Part shown: positions 60,055-64,000 of the stretch, piece by piece
Layout: each line of letters opens with the position of its first letter
Numbering within the stretch: position 1 is the first letter of the stretch
DNA from: DATAUD01 sp035511075
Lineage (GTDB): Bacteria; Verrucomicrobiota; Verrucomicrobiia; Limisphaerales; Palsa-1400
Assembly (NCBI GenBank): GCA_035511075.1
Contig: DATKFW010000155.1
Location: forward strand, 1 to 64,000
DNA length: 64,000 nt
Reading direction: 5' to 3'
Notes under the pieces: model-generated
Told to the model about the DNA's origin: nothing
Seen by the model: the letters and a program-made list of their open reading frames with translations, nothing else
Databases searched by the model: none
Translations under genes and position numbers: made by a program

Positions 60055-61260
60055 GTGAATATTCACGAATTCCAGGCAAAAGAACTGCTCGCGAAGAACG
60101 GCGTCGCCGTGCCCGCGGGCGAAGTCTGCGAAAGCGCCGAGGCGGCAAGAAAGATCGCCGAAGGTCTTTTTGGCAAAGGGGAAACGGTGGTGGTCGTCAA
60201 ATCGCAGATTCACGCCGGGGGCCGGGGCAAGGGAACTTTTAAGAGCGGCTTTCAAGGGGGAGTCAAACTTTGCAAGACCGCCGAGGATGTGTATGAAAAG
60301 GCGAAAGCCATGCTGGGCAACGTCCTAGTGACAAAGCAGACCGGCCCCGAGGGGCGGCTGGTGAGCAAACTGCTGATTTCCGGCGCGCCGGCGATCAAGA
60401 AGGAACTGTACTGCGCGGTGCTGCTGGACCGCGCAGTCTCGCAGCCAATCATCATGGTCAGCACCGAGGGAGGAATGGACATCGAACAAGTCGCGGCCGA
60501 GCATCCTGAGAAAATCATCAAGGAAACGATCGATCCCGGCATCGGGCTGATGCCGTATCAAGGCCGCAGGCTGGCGGTCGAGCTGGGGCTCAGGGGTGAA
60601 TTGATCGCGGCCGGGTCCAAAATGTTTGGCGGTCTTTATAAGACCTGGTGGGACTGCGACGCGAGCATGGTGGAGATCAACCCGCTCTGCATCATCACGG
60701 GCAAAGGCGGCAAGGAGAGTTTGCTGGCCATCGACGCCAAAATGAGCGTGGACGACAACGCGCTCTACCGGCACCCGGAAATCCAGGCGATGCGGGACCT
60801 GGCCGAGGAAGCGCCGCTGGAAACGGAAGCCAGCAAGTTCAATCTCAATTATATCAAGCTCGACGGGAGCATCGCGTGCCTGGTCAACGGGGCGGGGCTG
60901 GCGATGGCAACGATGGACATCATCCAGCATTACGGCGGGCACCCGGCGAATTTTTTGGACGTGGGCGGCGGGGCGAACCGGGAACAGGTAACGGCGGCGT
61001 TCAAGATCATCCTGAGCGATCCGAACGTCAAAGGGATCCTGGTCAATATTTTTGGCGGCATCATGGATTGCAACGTCATCGCGATGGGGATCGTCGCGGC
61101 GGTCAAAGAAACGCATTTGAACATACCGCTGGTCGTGCGCCTGGAAGGCAACAACGTCACCGCCGGCAAGAAAACGCTGGCGGAATCCGGTGTGGCCATC
61201 ATCACCGGCGATTCGATGGCGGACGCGGCGCAGAGGGCTGTAAGGGCGGTGGCGGGATGA
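60055..61260 (+). CDS. sucC: Succinyl-CoA ligase beta subunit
   Basis: 401-residue ATP-grasp subunit that links with SucD to make succinate and ATP/GTP. Conserved: MNIHEFQAKELLAKNGVAVP at the N terminus (GTG start), KSQIHAGGRGKG, EINPLCI and GNLLDVGGGANREQV-like segment (FLDVGGGANREQV). Length is standard. No strong ribosome site is visible. Its partner sucD is not next to it: a small-protein/nucleotidyltransferase pair intervenes. Confidence 0.96.
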   Translation: MNIHEFQAKELLAKNGVAVPAGEVCESAEAARKIAEGLFGKGETVVVVKSQIHAGGRGKGTFKSGFQGGVKLCKTAEDVYEKAKAMLGNVLVTKQTGPEGRLVSKLLISGAPAIKKELYCAVLLDRAVSQPIIMVSTEGGMDIEQVAAEHPEKIIKETIDPGIGLMPYQGRRLAVELGLRGELIAAGSKMFGGLYKTWWDCDASMVEINPLCIITGKGGKESLLAIDAKMSVDDNALYRHPEIQAMRDLAEEAPLETEASKFNLNYIKLDGSIACLVNGAGLAMATMDIIQHYGGHPANFLDVGGGANREQVTAAFKIILSDPNVKGILVNIFGGIMDCNVIAMGIVAAVKETHLNIPLVVRLEGNNVTAGKKTLAESGVAIITGDSMADAAQRAVRAVAG

Positions 61261-61335
61261 AAAATTGTTGTCAAGGCGCGAAGGGCGCACGAAGTGATGT
61301 GTTGATAATGGAGACGCGGCGCTTAAATTGAACTT

Positions 61336-61554
61336 GTGATAGACGAAGCGACATTGGCGCAGATGAACGGGCTTTACGTTTGCCCGGCGGATGCCGGTCC
61401 CGGCTGGCGCGAGGCAATGGAAGCCGGCATTGACATGTCGTTGATCGAAAGCGCGCTGGAACAAACGCCGGATGAACGACTGAACGAACATCAACAAGTT
61501 CTGGATTTCGCCCTGGAATTCCAGCGAACGCCGACTTTCGATGCCTCAAGATGA
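61336..61554 (+). CDS. Small partner of the nucleotidyltransferase
   Basis: 72-residue acidic protein with DMSLIESALEQTPDERLNEHQQVLDFALEF, the kind of short helical protein that precedes MNT-like/AbiEii-like nucleotidyltransferase genes. GTG start at 61336. It overlaps the next gene by 14 bp. An antitoxin-like or regulatory role is a guess from this arrangement. Confidence 0.6.
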   Translation: MIDEATLAQMNGLYVCPADAGPGWREAMEAGIDMSLIESALEQTPDERLNEHQQVLDFALEFQRTPTFDASR

Positions 61555-62077
61555 CAAGGCGCTTCTTGCGCGGCTATGCCAAAGCCAAGTGGATTTCGTA
61601 ATCGTGGGGGGCGTTGGATGCGTCCTTCATGGCGCTCCATTGTTGACCTATGACCTTGACGTGTGCATTCGTTTGGCGGCGGAGAACCTTTACCGCATTG
61701 AAGCGGCTGTAAAGGATTTGCATGCCCGGCACCGTCTGGCCGCCAACAAACTTCCGCTTGAACTAACTGACGAACTTTGCGCGCGCTTGAAGAATCTTCA
61801 TCTTCAAACTGATTTGGGGAGACTGGACTGTCTCGGTGAAATCGAGGGGGTAGGAGACTATGGGAACGTTTTGAAACGTTCCGCGGTCATTCCGCTGGCC
61901 TTTGGAAAATGCCGGGTGCTTACGCTGGAGGCGCTGATAGAAGCGGAGCTGGCGGCCGGGAGAGACAAGGATGTGGGAGCCGTACGCTTCCTGCGCGCAA
62001 TCAAAGACAGGCCCAAGAGCGCAGGGAGGGGCCGTCGCGAAAAATCTTTAACAAATTTCTATGTCAATACTCGTTAA
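61541..62077 (+). CDS. MNT-like nucleotidyltransferase
   Basis: 178-residue putative nucleotidyltransferase: glycine-rich IVGGVGCVLHGAP and the metal-binding TYDLDVC (D-x-D) typical of NTP_transf/AbiEii-type folds; a third acidic residue further on (GRLDCLGEIEG) is plausible. Members act as toxins in AbiE-type or HEPN-MNT-type modules or as RNA/protein nucleotide-adding enzymes. It overlaps the preceding small gene by 14 bp, and its stop lies 17 bp inside sucD. The pair is inserted between sucC and sucD. Confidence 0.7.
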   Translation: MPQDDKALLARLCQSQVDFVIVGGVGCVLHGAPLLTYDLDVCIRLAAENLYRIEAAVKDLHARHRLAANKLPLELTDELCARLKNLHLQTDLGRLDCLGEIEGVGDYGNVLKRSAVIPLAFGKCRVLTLEALIEAELAAGRDKDVGAVRFLRAIKDRPKSAGRGRREKSLTNFYVNTR

Positions 62078-62960
62078 TTCTCAAACAAAAGTCCTGGTTC
62101 AAGGCATGACGGGAAGCTTTGGGGCCAGGCATACGCAGCTTTCCATCGAATACGGCACGCGGATCGTCGCGGGCGTCACGCCCGGCAAAGGGGGCCAGGT
62201 ATTCGAGCACGGCGCGACAAAGGTCCCTATATTTGACACAGTCGGCAACGCGATCCGGGAGACCGGCGCGACTGTTTCCGCCATTTTCGTCCCCCCGCCC
62301 TTCGCCGCCGACGCCATTCTGGAGGCGGCGGACGCCGGGGTGGAATTGATCGTGTGCATTACGGAGGGAATTCCTGTCAATGACATGATCAAGGTCAAGA
62401 ATGCGATGCGGAACGGGAAAGCCCGGTTGATCGGGCCCAATTGCCCCGGAGTGGTCACGCCCGGGGAGGGCAAGGATTCCTTTGGCGGGTGCCGGATCGG
62501 CATCGCGCCCGGCTACATTCACAAGAAGGGGCACATCGGAGTGGTTTCCCGGAGCGGCACGCTGACGTATGAAGCGGTCTGGCAACTGACGTGCCGGGGC
62601 GCGGGGCAATCGACATCGGTGGGCATCGGCGGCGATCCGGTCAACGGCACGTCGCATCTGGACGTCGTCAAGATGTTCAATGACGATCCCGAGACGCATG
62701 GAATCATCATGATTGGGGAGATTGGCGGGTCTGCCGAGGAAGAGGCGGCCGAATGGATCCGGAAAAACTGCAAGAAGCCGGTGGCGGGATTCATCGCGGG
62801 AGCAACGGCCCCGCCGGGACGGCGGATGGGCCATGCCGGGGCGATTGTCAGCGGCGGCAAGGGGACGGCGGCAGCAAAGATCGCGGCGTTCAAGGAAGCC
62901 GGGATCGGCATCGCCTCGACGCCGTCCGAAATGGCCGAGACATTGCTGAAGATGATGTGA
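62061..62960 (+). CDS. sucD: Succinyl-CoA ligase alpha subunit
   Basis: 299-residue alpha subunit. N-terminal CoA-binding MTGSFGARHTQLSIEYGTRI, GPNCPGVVTPGEGK and the phospho-histidine loop RMGHAGAIVSGGKG. Forms the enzyme with SucC. The ATG at 62061 overlaps the inserted nucleotidyltransferase 3' end by 17 bp, so its translation may depend on that upstream reading. The stop abuts the stop of the convergent TPR gene. Confidence 0.96.
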   Translation: MSILVNSQTKVLVQGMTGSFGARHTQLSIEYGTRIVAGVTPGKGGQVFEHGATKVPIFDTVGNAIRETGATVSAIFVPPPFAADAILEAADAGVELIVCITEGIPVNDMIKVKNAMRNGKARLIGPNCPGVVTPGEGKDSFGGCRIGIAPGYIHKKGHIGVVSRSGTLTYEAVWQLTCRGAGQSTSVGIGGDPVNGTSHLDVVKMFNDDPETHGIIMIGEIGGSAEEEAAEWIRKNCKKPVAGFIAGATAPPGRRMGHAGAIVSGGKGTAAAKIAAFKEAGIGIASTPSEMAETLLKMM

Positions 62961-64000
62961 TTAGTTCCGCGCGGCTTCGGCGCGGCTCTTGTCGGCGTCT
63001 CTTCGCTTTTCCAGAACCGGGGCCAGCGAAGGAACGGCTTCGAGGACGCGCCTGTAGGCATTGACCGCCTGGTCCCACTGCTGCTGGCTCTCACAAATGC
63101 GGGCGGCATATTCCCCGGCGGTTTCGACCCAATAAGGATCGAAGTGATTCGGGTCATACTCGTACAAAACGCGGAGGTAATAGTCCAACGCGAGCTGGGG
63201 CAAATGCTCCTTCTCGGCAACCACACCCAGACCGACCTCGGCCTGACTGCGGGCCGCGACGCTCACATCGGCGGCGGGAAAACTCAAAATCGTGGAGTAC
63301 ATCTGGATGGCTTTTGCGTAAACATTGGTGTCGGATTTCGGGTCGGCATAGTACGCGTAATAATCGCCCAATCGCCCGAATGCCTCCACGGCGATGGCAT
63401 TGCTAGGGGCGCCGTTGGTCAGATTGCTGACGGCGGCGATGGCCTCGTTTAAAAAGGTTCCGTTGGCGGGGTTGGCGAGGAATTGTTGGAAAGCCGCGTC
63501 AGCAAACGCGAAAAAGGCCTGCGCGGCCAATGCGGGCGGGGTGTTGGTGTCGTTGACCAAGGCCAGGAAGTACTTGCGAGCGTCGAGAATTTCCTGGTTT
63601 GCCAGGGCCGTCCGACCGGCCCAAAAGCGCGCGCGATAAGCCAGGTCGCCGGCTTGGGGGAAGTTCTGGGAAAGCTCCTGGTAAGCGATTTCGGCCAAGG
63701 GATAGTCCTGCTGATTGTAGTAATAGTCGGCGACCCAGTTTTGCGCCCAGGGCGCGAGAGAATTGCTCGGGAAACGGGAGACAAAATTGGTGAATTCCAT
63801 CAGGGCATTGGTGCCGCGTCCGGCTCTCGCGTTGGCCAGCGCGCGGTAAAATTCGACTTCCGGCAGCAGCGGGTTCCCGGAATGGTTGGTGACCCAGGCG
63901 TCGTAATGGGGGATCGACGCATTCCAATCGCCTTCGTGGTCGTAGGTGCGGGCAATGTCGTATTCCACCTGGGGGGCAAGAGGGGAATTGGGCGAGCGTT
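62961..64000 (-). CDS. TPR-repeat protein, partial at right edge
   Basis: At least 346 residues; the frame stays open to the edge, so the 5' end is missing. Repeats such as SPLAPQVEYDIARTYDHEGD, WAQNWVADYYYNQQDYPLAE and ALDYYLRVLYEYDPNHFDPY are tetratricopeptide units of the YbgF/BamD kind, typical of periplasmic or cell-envelope scaffolds. The C terminus is basic (RRDADKSRAEAARN). Function unknown. Confidence 0.8.
   Translation of the reverse strand, partial: RSPNSPLAPQVEYDIARTYDHEGDWNASIPHYDAWVTNHSGNPLLPEVEFYRALANARAGRGTNALMEFTNFVSRFPSNSLAPWAQNWVADYYYNQQDYPLAEIAYQELSQNFPQAGDLAYRARFWAGRTALANQEILDARKYFLALVNDTNTPPALAAQAFFAFADAAFQQFLANPANGTFLNEAIAAVSNLTNGAPSNAIAVEAFGRLGDYYAYYADPKSDTNVYAKAIQMYSTILSFPAADVSVAARSQAEVGLGVVAEKEHLPQLALDYYLRVLYEYDPNHFDPYWVETAGEYAARICESQQQWDQAVNAYRRVLEAVPSLAPVLEKRRDADKSRAEAARN

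Noticed and set aside
60325..61497. Minus-strand frame of 390 codons
   Set aside because: Antisense to sucC; no domain recognised.

Overview
The window looks like soil or freshwater Verrucomicrobiota (Pedosphaera/Limisphaerales-like). The support is a secreted protein built of seven GloVer-type (Gloeobacter/Verrucomicrobia) repeats, prepilin-like proteins with an H-X9-DG tail, an exosortase/PEP-CTERM system inside an exopolysaccharide locus, and the gene order pgk-tpiA-secG. This assignment is inference from gene content; no rRNA is present.

Layout. 1-8.9 kb: a redox-enzyme region (broken zinc alcohol dehydrogenase, SnoaL-like protein, D-2-hydroxyacid dehydrogenase, DUF5069 protein and three SDR oxidoreductases) around a NarL-type two-component pair. 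Three copies of a GGACTG-N8-CAGTCC dyad lie 130-138 bp upstream of the start codons of three of its transcription units, suggesting one regulon. 8.9-11.2 kb: a scar-like accessory stretch with a paired-hairpin repeat, a trypsin-like protein, a lipoprotein, the 5' half of a tRNA-Leu, a decayed toxin-antitoxin pair and a strong terminator.

11.2-37.9 kb: 22 minus-strand genes for a Wzx/Wzy-type exopolysaccharide: initiating polyprenyl-P sugar transferase, Wzc-like tyrosine kinase, exostosin-like and GT4 glycosyltransferases, two methyltransferases, flippase, polymerase, a GH71-like glucanase, an SGNH esterase, WcaF- and WecG-like enzymes, exosortase-EpsI, an outer-membrane barrel and a Wza-like lipoprotein. 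A PEP-CTERM protein, a NusG/RfaH-like antiterminator and a TPR protein follow at the distal end.

38-52.5 kb: a GloVer protein; two DUF433/DUF5615 modules (one decayed); prepilin-like genes (one frameshifted); xylose isomerase; an OppABC importer without its ATPases; then a patchwork (47.6-50.5 kb) bounded by a 134-bp direct repeat, holding an addiction-module antitoxin, an IS21-like end, a MerR gene with a textbook 19-bp-spacer promoter, a CPM-motif periplasmic protein, a RAYT transposase relic, and a VapC-like PIN/antitoxin pair. A DUF3800 gene follows.

52.6-64 kb: conserved housekeeping genes: secG, tpiA, pgk, argD, argF, a CvpA-like membrane protein, citrate synthase, and sucC/sucD, which are separated by a small-protein/nucleotidyltransferase pair. 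A TPR protein runs off the right edge.

No CRISPR array, rRNA operon, intact tRNA or complete insertion sequence was seen. The best candidates for something undescribed are the three-copy dyad regulon, the GH71-containing exosortase/EPS locus, the sucC-sucD insertion, and the MerR/CPM-protein unit.
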